A DNA stretch of 64,000 nucleotides from Metallyticus violacea. Lineage: Eukaryota > Arthropoda > Insecta > Mantodea > Metallyticidae. The stretch covers positions 6,847,501 to 6,911,500 of the forward strand of contig CM060841.1 of the NCBI GenBank assembly GCA_030762175.1. Direction: 5' to 3'. This document shows positions 47,918-59,045 of this stretch, one piece after another (within the stretch, counting starts at the first letter, position 1; every line of letters starts with the position of its first letter). The notes under the pieces are model-generated. The model had not been told where the DNA came from. It saw only the letters and a list, made by a program, of their open reading frames with translations, and did not search any database. A program made the position numbers and the translations under genes.

Positions 47918-49833
47918 AATCCTATTTTCTGGATTATTCTTGCTTTATTTTTACACAGGACAAAGGAGCTATGGAATGCTGTGGGGGCACAAATGTAACC
48001 CACTCTCTATAAGAGAGAGCGTAGTTATGACTTCTTTTTAGCAATTTCCGAAGGAATGTAGGGCTATTGCGGTTGTATCCATGAACATTTTTTTGAAAAG
48101 TTTCTTCCAATCTTCATCAATCCTAATGCTAGGTACCAAAAATGACAATGAATGTATATGTGTGTGTGCGCGGGCGCACTCATCTGTGAACGCTATAACG
48201 GTAGCAATTTTTGTTTTTTCTCAACCAAATTCGGCATATAACCATCAATTAACAAATGATTCATCAAGCTTGTAAAATAGAACAATTGGACCGTTGGAGA
48301 TGGGGGTTAACGTAAGGCGAAAATTTAAAAATAACTCTAGCGACAGCAATTTTTTTGTTTTTAAATCGAAACTCATTATATACCATTAAAATAAACGAAT
48401 AAAATAGTTTCTGAAAATGAGCGAAATCAGACTGTTAGAAATGGGAATTTATTTGTAACAAAATTTAAAATCGCTCTAGTGGCCGCAGTTTTGAATTTAT
48501 TTTTAAGAAAACTCGGTATGTGCCATTGAAAATCGATGGAACTTTCGTTGTAGTATATTGTCGGTTATGTTATTTTTGCTTAGTGCATTGCAGATTTTTT
48601 TAAATAGTAACATGTTTTTATTTTATTGACAAATATAAACTTCTTGAATACACACATTTTAAGCCGAAACTTTCTGTTATTTCTCTCTATTTTAGTGAAA
48701 GTAAAGATGATACCAAGAGCTGAGTTCATAAACATGGTTGCATTTAAAATGCTTAAAAATATCCACACAAATTTTATCTGTCAGTGGTAATATATTTCAT
48801 TTAATTAATATTATGCTATTATTTTTGTGGCTTAATTTCAATAATAATAATAATAATAATTTTAAAATGTGATTTCTCTTGTAATGTTTATGGTTGCAAG
48901 AATTCTAATATAGTTCTCCTTACTTTTGAAAAATAATTTCAAGTGATTTTGAAGGGAAAAAAATAAAACAGATAAACTTAGCTAAGTAATGTATTATAGT
49001 TAAATTTTTCTTTTGTTGACTTTAGAGATTTTCATGCTAGTTAACCCAGAGTGATACCATAACTTATTTCATTAATTAATAAGGCCATGTTTTGGATTAT
49101 ATATATAAAATCCAAATTAAATTAAAGTTACTCTACTTGCTGAAGAATTCGCTTAGATCCTATGTGACGTACTTTTTCTAACGTCGTCTTTTGCGGCATA
49201 ATATTGAACAATACTTAGACATTTAAAGAAAATGGAGCAGTCCAGGGCGGTATTTGTATTGCTCACCTTTATATAAAGCGCCGCTCTCCGACATTTCGCT
49301 TCCCACTTCCTCCCTTTCGTGAAACACCCACTGCCATCATGTAACGATGTTAAAGTGTACTAGAAAGCCTTAGATATAATTGCCCCGCTCACATGCTTCC
49401 GTACCTGAATGCATCACTTGTGTTATATCAAAGAGGCCACAAGCTCGACTCTAAAGGAGCGTCTAGCAGCTTTATTTAGGGACAGGAACGGGGCTGATAG
49501 TATAGATGGACCTTGCTACTTGAACGTAATTACGTGAACCAGTCGGTAGATGGAGCGTGGTCACTTTTAATTACAGGCGCAGAGATAGAGGGACGGCCAG
49601 GAGAAATCGTCATATAAAGTACTTCCACTCCAGCCGGCACCTGTCAAGTGCAGTACAGTGTTGGGGCCCTTCAAAATTGTAAGAGTTTTAAAGAAAGGTT
49701 TGCCTTCACTAGATGATAAAAACAGCTTCAGTAGGTAGGTGAACCTGAAGTCCTCAACGACGAAATACTGTTCTTGTGATGTACACTGGAGGAGAACGAC
49801 TTTTCCAGATTCAGGAAACTATTAAATATACTA
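47918..49833. other. No recognised gene
   Basis: AT-rich to about 49200, then a GC-richer segment with TATA-like boxes (listed separately). 48290-48560 shows a loosely repeated phrase (AAAATTTAAAAATAACTCTAG / AAAATTTAAAATCGCTCTAG). Confidence 0.5.
49283..49295. promoter_or_regulatory. TATA-like sequence in a GC-richer stretch
   Basis: TTTATATAAAGCGCCGCTC stands in a moderately GC-rich 500-bp segment between AT-rich flanks; a second box, CATATAAAGTAC, lies at 49613-49624, followed by pyrimidine-rich DNA and CAGTACAGTG. The core is nearly symmetric, so direction is open. No transcript or ORF is attached. Confidence 0.2.
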
Positions 49834-50420
49834 CAGTGAGATCATTTCAATTACAGGCTGGCAGAATGCGTGGTGGTCTATAATACATGTGCCGGTATCA
49901 TCTTGTAGTTAGTTTAAGGAGATTTATTCGGAGCGTTCATTGTGAGAAAATGTGTGCTAACTGTTCTTCATTAGCTCTTCCACCACACACAGTCTTGAAG
50001 AACAGATCTTTATAACGATGGGTACAAAACAGAGAAATGGTAAGGCGATTGGCGAGAAAATATTCTAGATAGAGAAACTGTACGCCAACTTGTTAAAAGT
50101 TACGAGAGACAGGGTCTCTCAATGACAAGAAACGTGTTCTAAACCGACCAGTTCTAACAGAAGAAAAGTTAGACAAAGTATAGGAATTTCCTAAGCAGAG
50201 GCAAGCTATGTATTGTCGCTGAGTGGCATCATTTTCAGCATCTCTTGTAATGAACGTTAGTATTTATTATTAAATACAGTACCACATTATGCGAACCAGT
50301 AAAAATATACATACTAACTTTAGCCGCAGGAACTTTATCTCCCTCTTTCGGTTTTTGGCGGCTGCACTTTCCCAGTAAGCAGCCGCGCTCAGGTAGACAG
50401 TAACTAAAATAACCTCACTG
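49834..50420. mobile_element. Non-autonomous TA-flanked element, 587 bp (copy 2)
   Basis: Ends are CAGTGAGATCATTTCAATTA and, inverted, CAGTGAGGTTATTTTAGTTA, flanked by TA. The interior aligns with the 38.5-kb copy (MVRRLARKYSR, and the block ending CCCAGTAAGCAGCCGCGCTC) but is diverged. It keeps more coding remnant, including KKRVLNRPVLTEEKLDKV, so the parent was a Tc1-like transposon. Confidence 0.7.
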
Positions 50421-50616
50421 TATTTTCTTTTTTGCTACACTGGAAAGAACGTGTTTAGATGTTAAGGAAGCGCACGACTAACATACTTGCATCAGCAGCT
50501 AAGTACTAACTCAGTTCTGCACTTAGTCTGTTGTTTCAATAAGGAAAAATCGCGGTGGGGGACACAGGGAATACATTTGATTCATCTGGAAGACCTAGCA
50601 TTACATGTCAAATTAT

Positions 50617-50882
50617 TATACACCGCCAAGGGTGGCCGAGGTCGTTAAGGCGCGGACTCGTCTGGGGTTCGAATCCCGCCAGGCCCGTCCTCCCTGACAG
50701 GTTTTTTCTCCAGGTTTTCCTCAGATCTCATAAATGGCAAATGCCGGGGAGGTACCTCAAGCTTGGGGCTGGAACGTTTCCTTCCTTAAAAAAAATCCTT
50801 TCCCAGTTTATCGTTTCATTTCATGTATCACCAGTGTCCACCGCCTCAGTAGTAAAAACGGGCGTTAAACACTATTCAAAAA
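50617..50882 (+). mobile_element. SINE-B with a 13-base head deletion and target-site duplication
   Basis: Head CACCGCCAAGGGTGGCCGAG, GGACTCGTCTGGGGTTCG (deletion of the anticodon/variable arm as in the 23.5-kb copy), complete body. Flanked by ATGTCAAATTAT at 50605-50616 and 50883-50894. Confidence 0.9.
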
Positions 50883-50894
50883 ATGTCAAATTAT

Positions 50895-53221
50895 AAAAAA
50901 AAAATATATATAGTGCCATGACCTTGTTAAAAACTATTTCCAGAATCTTACTGTTTGTGTTTCATTGTCCAGTTACACTTTTTCTATAGTAAGCAAAAAA
51001 ATCTTACACCTGAACCACGGAGAAATATCTGACATTTATTTCAAATGAGCACACTATTTGTATTTGAAAATTGCTGCAATGTATTTACTAGCCTCAATAA
51101 CTTAATATATACTTCTTCCATGGTGCATCTGCATTGTGCATGAAACATAACTTTATGCCTTCCTTTGGATGGGCCAGGCTTGATAGTGTTCCTCTTGTCA
51201 ACAAACTGGGGCATTATTGTATAAGTGCAGTGATAAACAGATATAAAGGATATGTTGCTGGGTTATTGACAATGAATTCTAATGAGATTATGTGTAGCAC
51301 GTCATGTTTTTTGATTGAACATGTAATATTTAGGTCTTTCAAATGAACCAAGTTTGATTGTGTTCTCCAAGCTAACGCAGCGATACTAAGCTGGAGTTGA
51401 CTGGACAGTAACGGCCTCAACCAATGAAAACGTCTGTAAACATTAAGCAGCACTTTTCCAGGCTCTGTTCAATTTATGATTGTCTTACGGAGTTCCAATG
51501 AGAAAGAACAATTTTGAAGAATAAGAAGCACATAGGATGTAAATCAACACTGTTGTGGAAGCTATTACACAGGAAATTAAAGACTCTCTGAACACTTTTT
51601 CGCCGCAAATATGCGAAATCCTGAACAAACACTTTCGTGTGAGAAACTTTGGGTCTCTATTACCTCTCAGAAGAGCAAGGGTGTACTTGTGCAAGGAAAT
51701 AGTGTATCGTTTCGACACTGGTAACCCATGACTTCATCAACGATTATGAAAATTGCATATAACAGTATGACGCATATCAAAGATGCGAACTAGGTTGTGC
51801 CAAGAGACGATTCCCGTGTGAAATTTGTGATGATGGAGAGTAGGCCGTAATATGGTTGCCAGTTTCTTCTTTGCAAGCGAATTTATTGCAGTTATTCCAC
51901 TTGGGTAGCAAAGAACAGCCACTAGTGTGCCCCCAGCAGTTGAAACGACATTGTTGGTGGCGAGTGTTTATTATTGCCCCACTTGGTCGCGTCAGTTTGA
52001 AACCAGGTTGTAGATGGGGGTGGGAATGGTCTGTATGGTTGCTGCGGTAAATACTTTAAGCCCACTGATGGCAGGTTTTGCCACGGTTGCTGCATACCAC
52101 CCACTCTTCTTCGATGAGACTTTCTCGAGGGCGTTTCGTTAGCTTTTGACGGCTGTGAAAACGGCGCGAAATACTCCCGCCAATTTTGTGTTAACGTCAC
52201 TCATAGGTCAGTGCTTACCTCACTGAATGTCATTTCTATTCGCTGGACAATTTTGGCCGAACCAAATGCTCCGCTTTTCGTCAATAAGATGAATTTAAAC
52301 AGATTTCATACGTTACTGTCAATGACTCTTTTACACGGACACTGCAACTTTGCCACCGAGCTAGCCGGTGTTTCGCCTAAGGTGGGACATTTCCACCCCT
52401 AGCTTCATACCAGTATGGATTAATTTGGCATTGTCTGAATTTTGCCAAGTGTTTCTGTGTCCGGAGAAAGACATGAGTTTTTCCTTAACTTGCTATATAT
52501 TACTTGATGTCTTTTCTTAAATATTACCAAAATAACACATTATGAACGCATTTAAACATACAATCTTAATTCTATAAATACGAGTTATTTCATTAAAGTT
52601 ACTCCATTGAAAAAAATGCACAACATACTTGCCTGTAATTATTGAGTTGCTGATTCTAAAATTACAAATATTAATTATTTCAATTACTCTGTAATCGACG
52701 GGTAGCCAAGGACAGCTTCAATGTTAATCGAAGCCAGGATTTGAAGAATTTTTGCTTCACCACATCTCCTTTGCACGCAGTGCTTTGAAAACAATGTAAT
52801 TCCTGTAATAAAAATACTATCCACCTTACTGTCCAAATTTGGCTCCCAAATTCGTCTCTCAAGGTTGCCGCCTGGTTTCCGTAAGCGTACTTTAGCATGA
52901 ACTATTGCCACAATTTTTATACAAGTACTGTAATGTTATGTGATATTCTTTTTAATGTTCTTATAGTTACTTACACACCATGACACTTATTAATTCTTTC
53001 TTTTCGCATATTAAACAAATTAAGTAATAATCCCGTTCTATCTTTCACTATATATAATTATTTTGCATTTAAAGTGCTTTATTCACAGTAAAACCACTGC
53101 TTTCTTTTTGTCTCAGGAATAATCCTATCATATACTATATTTACACAATATATCTCATTCTTCTTCTGGATTACAAATGTTGCATGTTATCTGATGATTT
53201 TCAATGATATAATGTTTAACA

Positions 53222-53253
<32 letters not shown>

Positions 53254-53632
53254 GTTTTAAAATTGGTATTTCATTGCTAATTACATTGACTAATATTCTC
53301 AACTTTCCCTGACCGCTGACCCCCTTTAAAGATCTCTAGCTGTCGCAGATCTAAGATTTAATTCAAAGTTTAAAATTCTACATTTGCATCATATATGTAC
53401 GTCTAAAGTTGTTTATCATTGATTTACAATATTTGAAGACATAAACTAATAAATGCACATATTTTTCAACATTTCACTTTTAATACAACAACAATATAAC
53501 TATATTCAAAATAATGTAAACGCCTAAAATATTATCATTAATAATTAACAATATATAAGGCATATTATCCGTTAATTTTAATTTCTGGGGATTATGCTGC
53601 AATTCATGATATATTGGACTTAATAAAGGAAA
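50895..53632. other. No recognised gene
   Basis: 51750-52400 and 52680-52910 are GC-richer and have minus-strand frames of 72-92 codons with unfamiliar content. Possibly eroded transposon coding, not assignable. The remainder is AT-rich. Confidence 0.5.
53223..53252. repeat. (TTA)n microsatellite
   Basis: About ten TTA/ATT units. Shorter runs of the same kind occur at 15949-15969 (ATC) and 48841-48860 (AAT). Confidence 0.85.
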
Positions 53633-53860
53633 TTAGTATCCTGCGTTCTGTTTTACATTTTCCAAATGGTTTCTATCTTTTTTATGATAAATGAGAGCAG
53701 AGAATGATTTCTCACACAAATAGATTGTTAAGAAAGGCATCAATAATTTATGGCCTTCTTTGATAGTCTGGCAGTTCGTTGCCGAAAGATGCATGCTGTT
53801 GCAAAGAAAATAATGAGTGTTCTGTTTGGTCCACCTACTTAATAACTCCCTCCAGAACAA
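53633..53860 (-). pseudogene. hAT-type transposase fragment, C-terminal dimerisation region
   Basis: The frame of 75 codons contains SFWRELLSRW-like sequence (read as MFWRELLSRWTKQ) and then LLMPFLTIYLCEKSFSALIY and RNHLENV. LLPFxTTYLCExxFSxL...KxKxRNRL is the signature of the hAT C-terminal dimerisation domain as found in ZBED/SCAND3-like transposases. No BED finger or catalytic part is visible, so this is a fragment. Confidence 0.65.
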
Positions 53861-53982
53861 ACAGTTGCCTTCACATTAATTCCAATTTTCATTAACGCCA
53901 TAAATGCACATAGTAGCTTTGTTTCATCTTTTTTGCATTTTATAATTCATTGTTTGTATTTATACATTCAAGTAATATAGTG

Positions 53983-54190
53983 TTAATAATGTTCTAATGC
54001 TTTTTTGAGCTTCGCCTCTTTATTAACATATAAGCTAAACAATGGAGTACAAAATGGACAGCCTTGTTTAGCACTTTGTTTTGCTTTTGTTAGTTTATTA
54101 TCATTTGCACTCCTTTGTCCACAGTTATTTTTGTTCCAAAGTAGAGATCCTGAATTAAGAAAGTTTTTCTTGTGCATCATTTTCTGCGAT
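53983..54190 (-). pseudogene. Possible reverse transcriptase fragment of a non-LTR retrotransposon
   Basis: The minus strand reads SANDNKLTKAKQSAKQGCPF, then CTPLFSLYVNKEAKLKKAL. GVRQGCPLSPxLFxLYxNExLKxL is reverse transcriptase block 4; here QGCP, PLFSLYVN and the following charged helix are recognisable. Neighbouring RT blocks (FADD) were not found. It is adjacent to the hAT fragment. Confidence 0.45.
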
Positions 54191-55536
54191 AGCCTATCAA
54201 ATATATTTTAGTATTGGAATCTGAATGTTTGAATAATTATAATAAATCTTTCAGTTTTAAATTCTAGAGAGCTCAAGAAAACTTCCTTGACGAATCGCTG
54301 TGTAACTCGAAAAGAAAACTTAAACTACTCTAGAGACAAAATGGTACATGGGAATTGCTATTCGCGCAGTTTCTTTTATCGTGCTATATAATATGAAAAA
54401 AAAAAAAAAAAAAAACATATAAATTTAAATTAACTATTACCTTGATTCAGGTTATTAGATATTTACAAAATTTGAAAAGAAATATGTCAACACGTTTGAA
54501 TATTTTCCATTTTTACGTAAATGAATGTGGATAAACTCAAATCATTTTCGTTCGTGTGTGTTGCTAGATATCCAAATATTTAATGTTGTTTTTATAGTAA
54601 TATAGCTTTACGTTAAAACACAAGATCTATTGTTTTGAATCTTGCAATATAATAGCCTAGTGTTAGGATGAGACTGGGTAATATCACACTCGTTTACTAT
54701 ACGTCTACCTTTTCAAGTACGAACTGCCGATCTATTCCCATGCAACTCTTGAGAGGCCTCAAAAAGCAATATACATTCCAGAGAGAGAAGCAATGGCAAC
54801 GTTTCGACCTTTGATGTTCAAAGAGATAACTGTCGATTGATGTTACGGCATCGTGCTTGGAAAAACCAAACTATAAAAGGAGAAAAACAAGGGGAGTTAA
54901 TAGAAAGGGATCTGGAACGGTCAAGACCTGCGACAGTGTATTTATTCACATTTACAAAGTTTTATTTTTCAAATTGTATTAACTTTGTTTACATATTTTT
55001 GCCGCATGCCATTTTTTCATTTGATATGGCTCCTCCCCTTGTAATATAAGGCTCTAAAGTGGCAACTTGCTTGGTTGAAATAACCTTTGGTCGTTGAAGA
55101 AGTCATTATAGCAGTCCTTGACGAATTGGAAATGAAGAGGAATTTTCAACGATGCTGAGTCATCTTTAGTGTGAGAAGTAAAAATTATTTTCAACATTTT
55201 TTTTTCTCCACATAGGGCCTACTTCTAAAATTAATACTTGATGGGTTTCAGTTAAGCTAAACTGCCCAAAAATGTGTGTCAAATTTTTGTTTATTTAAGA
55301 AAAAAAAACACAGGAATATAAGTTTTTCCTTGAAAGGATTAAGTTTTAAATTTTACTAATGAATCACTGGAAAAAAACTAAATCCGAATTTGGTAAAAAA
55401 TTAATTAAATAACGAGGATAAAAAGAACGTTAGTCAAGGCTTTCTACATAATACAAAAGATTAGAATTTTAAACTGAGCGTGAAAACACAAAAATCTCAT
55501 TAATATGCTTGTTCTCTGTTGTTGGTTGCATTTTAA
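54191..55536. other. No recognised gene
   Basis: AT-rich with an A20 run near 54396. Nothing identified. Confidence 0.6.
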
Positions 55537-56743
55537 ATAAGTTTCCGGCCTCGCCGATAAGGATTATCGCCTTCACAAAAGCCTTATCTGGTATCACACC
55601 TTATCTGTTAAGTAAATAATTGTAACTTCCGCTCAGCTGTGTTCAGTTGTTCAGATATCGTTGCATAAAGAAGGCTAAGTGTAGAAGATTGTGACATGTT
55701 CAAAATGGAGTTTCGAGCTGTTATTAAGTGCTTCACACAAAAAAAAAAAAAAAAAAAAAAAAAAGGATTTACTCGTGTATATGGGGAAGCATCGCCCTCA
55801 TATTCTATCGTAAAACAATGGGCCAAACGTTTTCGAATGGTTCGAGAAAGCATTGAAAACGAAGAGCTTGCAGGTAATTATGAAAGACCGGCGACTCAAA
55901 GTTATAGAAACAGCAGCAAAGTTGGGCCTTTCTAAAACAACAGTCCTTCGAATTATTCATGGACATTTAAACATGAATAAGGTTAGTGCAAGATGGGCGC
56001 CTAGACTTCTTCCTCAGTCCAAAAGCAGCAACGAGTCATCTGTTGTCAGGCATTTTTGGAGTTCTGCTGTGGCAACTAGACAGAAGTTCTGCAAACAATT
56101 GTTTCAGGAAATGTAACTGTGGTCCTCTACTATGATCCCGTGTCCAAAAGAGAATCAATGAAGTGGTGTAAACCTGGCAAAGCACCTCCTCTAAAGACCA
56201 AGGTCACTCACTCAACTAAGAAGTTCATGACCACAATCTTTTGGGACTATGCAGAAATACTCTTCATTGACTTCAAGGAGAGGAACACCACAATTAATGG
56301 GGAGTACTATGCTGACCTACTGCACAGACTACGTGCTTCCATCAAAGAGAAAAGGCGAGGAAAGCTGAGCGGTGGTGTGCGCCTTCTTCACGACAACTGG
56401 CCTGCCTATGCATACAGCACTTGTTGGAAAGGAAGCTGTGAAGAAATATGGCTTCAAGGAGATCGACCATCCACCCTACAGCCCAGATCTAGCTTCCATT
56501 TTCTCAGAACTCAAGAAGGACCTTCGAGGAAGGAAGTGTGAGGAAGAAGTGATGGATGCTCTTTATGCCCATTTTGCAGACAAGACTTCTGACTATTTTG
56601 GGGGGGGGGGTTGAAATGTTTATTCAAAGATGTGAGAAGCATATTCCAATAAAGAGTAACTAATATTCTAAAGCGAAATATAGTTTTTTTCTTTATCATA
56701 CCTAGTAAATGGTTAAGGCCGGAAACTTATGGACCTGCCGTCG
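55537..56743 (+). mobile_element. Mariner element copy 4, left end clipped
   Basis: Same family. The right TIR is present (inverted: CGACGGCAGGTCCATAAG) and is followed by TA. The left TIR begins only at ATAAGTTTCCGG, so about 12 terminal bases are missing. A 24-base A run interrupts the N-terminal coding region at 55740-55763. Confidence 0.8.
55705..56614 (+). pseudogene. Mariner transposase, broken (copy 4)
   Basis: The start MEFRAVIKCFTQ runs into an A24 tract, and the segment that normally follows (ITPNEIKQRL) is missing. VYGEASPSYS resumes in frame. A short deletion after the acidic segment and a frameshift lead to VIETAAKLGLSKTTVLRI. The first catalytic position is changed: GDET reads GNVT, so Asp is now Asn. 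LLHDNWPAYA keeps the HDN Asp, followed by a frameshift. HPPYSPDLA runs directly into SIFSELKK, losing the third Asp. This copy retains the central region (YYDPVSKRESMKW, TTIFWDYAEILFIDF) that copy 1 lacks. Confidence 0.82.
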
Positions 56744-56854
56744 TATAATTATAATTAAATTGGTATTTTCTGTTATTACAATACGAAAGGTAACAGGTCA
56801 TATATATATAAGGAAAATAAATATAAAGCAACACTATTAACGATGTAATAAATT

Positions 56855-57107
56855 AACAGTAATTATAAAAGTTAAAAGGATAAAACACTAAGATAAAAGT
56901 CAACTTGAGATCGCTGTAATTCGAACTCAAGTGACTTTATCTTAGTGTTTTTTCCTTTTCTACTTTTATGACTACTGTTTATATATATTGTAACAAATTA
57001 ACAGTAATTATAATAGTAAAAAAGGTTAAAATACTCAGAAAAAGTCACACTTGAGATCGCTATATTTCGAACTCGTGGAGTCCTTCTATGGCAAGAAGAC
57101 AAGTGAC
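56855..57107. repeat. Three-unit alternating inverted repeat
   Basis: Unit 1 (56855-56925, minus sense), unit 2 (56926-56979, plus sense) and unit 3 (about 57000-57107, minus sense) are copies of one sequence. Arms 56855-56909 and 56926-56979 pair almost perfectly around a 16-base loop; unit 2 can also pair with the left part of unit 3 around a 20-base AT-rich spacer. Unit 3, read on the minus strand, contains GGACTC-CAC-GAGTTC then GAAATATAGCG, the same arrangement as the Penelope element tail at 9.7 kb. Probably a rearranged Penelope-like terminal repeat. Confidence 0.6.
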
Positions 57108-57398
57108 ATATATAAATATATATCGATTATGACAATGGCACTATGGATGATAAAGAAGACTATGACATAGATTATTAACTGCAGTTTTTTATTTGTGTGT
57201 CATTTTATTAATGGTATAAAATAAATGGATACGAATAATTTAAAACCAATTAAATAAAACAATAAATAAAATCAAATAAAATACTTTTACTTGTTTTAAA
57301 ACGTAAATGATATAATATTTATACGGGAAATGCATATGCATAAATTATTCCGCAGCCTCGTTGCACATATTTCGTTTGCCTTTCTATTCTTTTCGTTT

Positions 57399-57401
<3 letters not shown>

Positions 57402-57448
<47 letters not shown>
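57402..57448. repeat. (TA)n microsatellite
   Basis: About 23 TA units. Confidence 0.95.
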
Positions 57449-57451
<3 letters not shown>

Positions 57452-57479
57452 AAATCATTTTCGTTATAATTCCTACGCC

Positions 57480-57791
57480 ATGTTCAGATTTTGTTGGTTT
57501 GACTGGCTGCAACCTAAACGTTTCCAGAGAGCCTTCGCCAGCTTACTTTCCACTGTTTCCGAACAGAGCGCTATCGATGGAGTTGTCTCCAGTCTATTAA
57601 ATCAACTTCCTCTAAACGTGTCCAGGAAAGATTGGATCCGTTCCATTTCCAGCGGATCGTCTATCCGTTTCAAAATAACTGACATTGATTCCGATGTTGA
57701 AGGATGTGACAGCAGGGCAGTATACGCTGGTGCGGGTGCCACTATACATGCATGGAGAGGGGATGAAGGGGTTCGTGTCAGATGGTCATGA
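57480..57791 (+). other. Unassigned 103-codon open frame
   Basis: Opens MFRFCWFDWLQPKRFQRAF and includes SSLLNQLPLNVSRKDWIRSI. The region is clearly GC-richer than its surroundings, and both strands are open for about 90 codons. I recognise no family. It could be a fragment of an unidentified transposon or an untranslated exon. Confidence 0.2.
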
Positions 57792-58199
57792 TTGAAACCC
57801 CAGTAGAGTGACGGGCCACGCAGTGAATGATGGGACACCGACCACTTAACAGGCGTACACACATATACGCTAAACAATTGATTGAGCGCGCGCGAGGAGC
57901 TAGGAAAATGTGGTGGCAGGTGTGGGACAAGAGGCCCCGTTATCTAAAGTACCAAAAAATAAATCTCTCGTAATTGGGTTTATTACAATAATAACCGGCC
58001 GAAATCACTTTAATGAAACGGCAAAACACGTGTGTTACATTTACTGGGCGTCTATCCCTGGCCCGAGCTTTGGTACATTTTGTCATTACAAACACTAAGC
58101 ATTCTGCAATAATTATACAGGAAATGAAAAGTAACGTCTTCGTGAGCATTATTCTCAGTTCGATGGGAATATTAAATAAATGAAACACATCTTTTAACT

Positions 58200-58450
58200 G
58201 CATGCATTCAATGCTTAACGTAATCGCCAGAACAAACTTTTGCCAACAATGAAATGTATCGTGAGGCTGTCACGGAAGAAGTTCAGCCTCTGTATCTGCT
58301 GTAAGTTCATGACAACTTCATTAGATATCCAGTGATGACCATGAGGATTTTCTTTGAGTTTCGAACAAAGTTAGAAATAGCAGGGAGCTAAGTATGAACT
58401 GTATGGTGGTTGTGTGCCTTTACGATGTACTAAAGGAAAACATTTCCACT
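58200..58450 (-). pseudogene. Mariner-like transposase fragment, C-terminal
   Basis: The minus strand reads QPPYSSYLAPCYF, stop, CSKLKENPHGHHW, then LNFFRDSLT and a tail resembling the usual end of the protein. The third catalytic Asp is Tyr (CYF for CDF). The lineage differs from the four-copy family. Heavily decayed; no TIR is recognisable. Confidence 0.55.
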
Positions 58451-58770
58451 TTTCTCTTTGAATGTTCCTTTATCACTGTTTTAAAGTTCGGGGCGTCTTT
58501 CTGAGTTGATTGTTGTTCTAATTGTGTTCCAAAAAGCTGTTACCCTGATTTTTCCAGCTAAAGTTTGTTTCTATCTGGTTTATAGAGGTGTGCCCACATT
58601 TTGATTTCTGTTACAATATTATCCCCACATTAGACGCCCCCAGGTCGTAACACATTTGGTAGCGCGCGGAATTTGTCCAGCAGCAAATTCTTGACAGTTA
58701 TATTTCATATTTACAATGCGTAATTTTATTATTTAATAATTTTAAATGTTCATTTTTGTATTTCAAGAGG

Positions 58771-59045
58771 TTTTTTTTAATATTGTTTAACCCCGTTTTA
58801 ACTACTGAGGCATCGCAGGCAGTGGACACTGATGATACATGAGATAAAATGATAAACTGGGAAAGGATTTTATTTTTGAGTTTTTAAAGGAAGGAGCAGT
58901 TTAGGGTATCTCCCGGCATTTGACATTTATAAGTACTGAAAAAAAAAAACTGGAAAAAACCTCTGTCAAAAAGGAACGGGTTCTGGTGGTAATCGAACCC
59001 CAGACCTCCCACTCACGTCTTAATGATGTCACCACCCGTGGTCGT
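58771..59045 (-). mobile_element. SINE-B, near full length
   Basis: Diverged copy with a shortened head (CCACGGGTGGTGACATCATT) and a roughly 15-base T-rich insertion before the TTCCTTTAAAAA block. Flanks GTATTTCAAGAG and GTACTTCAAAAG look like an old 12-bp duplication. Confidence 0.82.
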
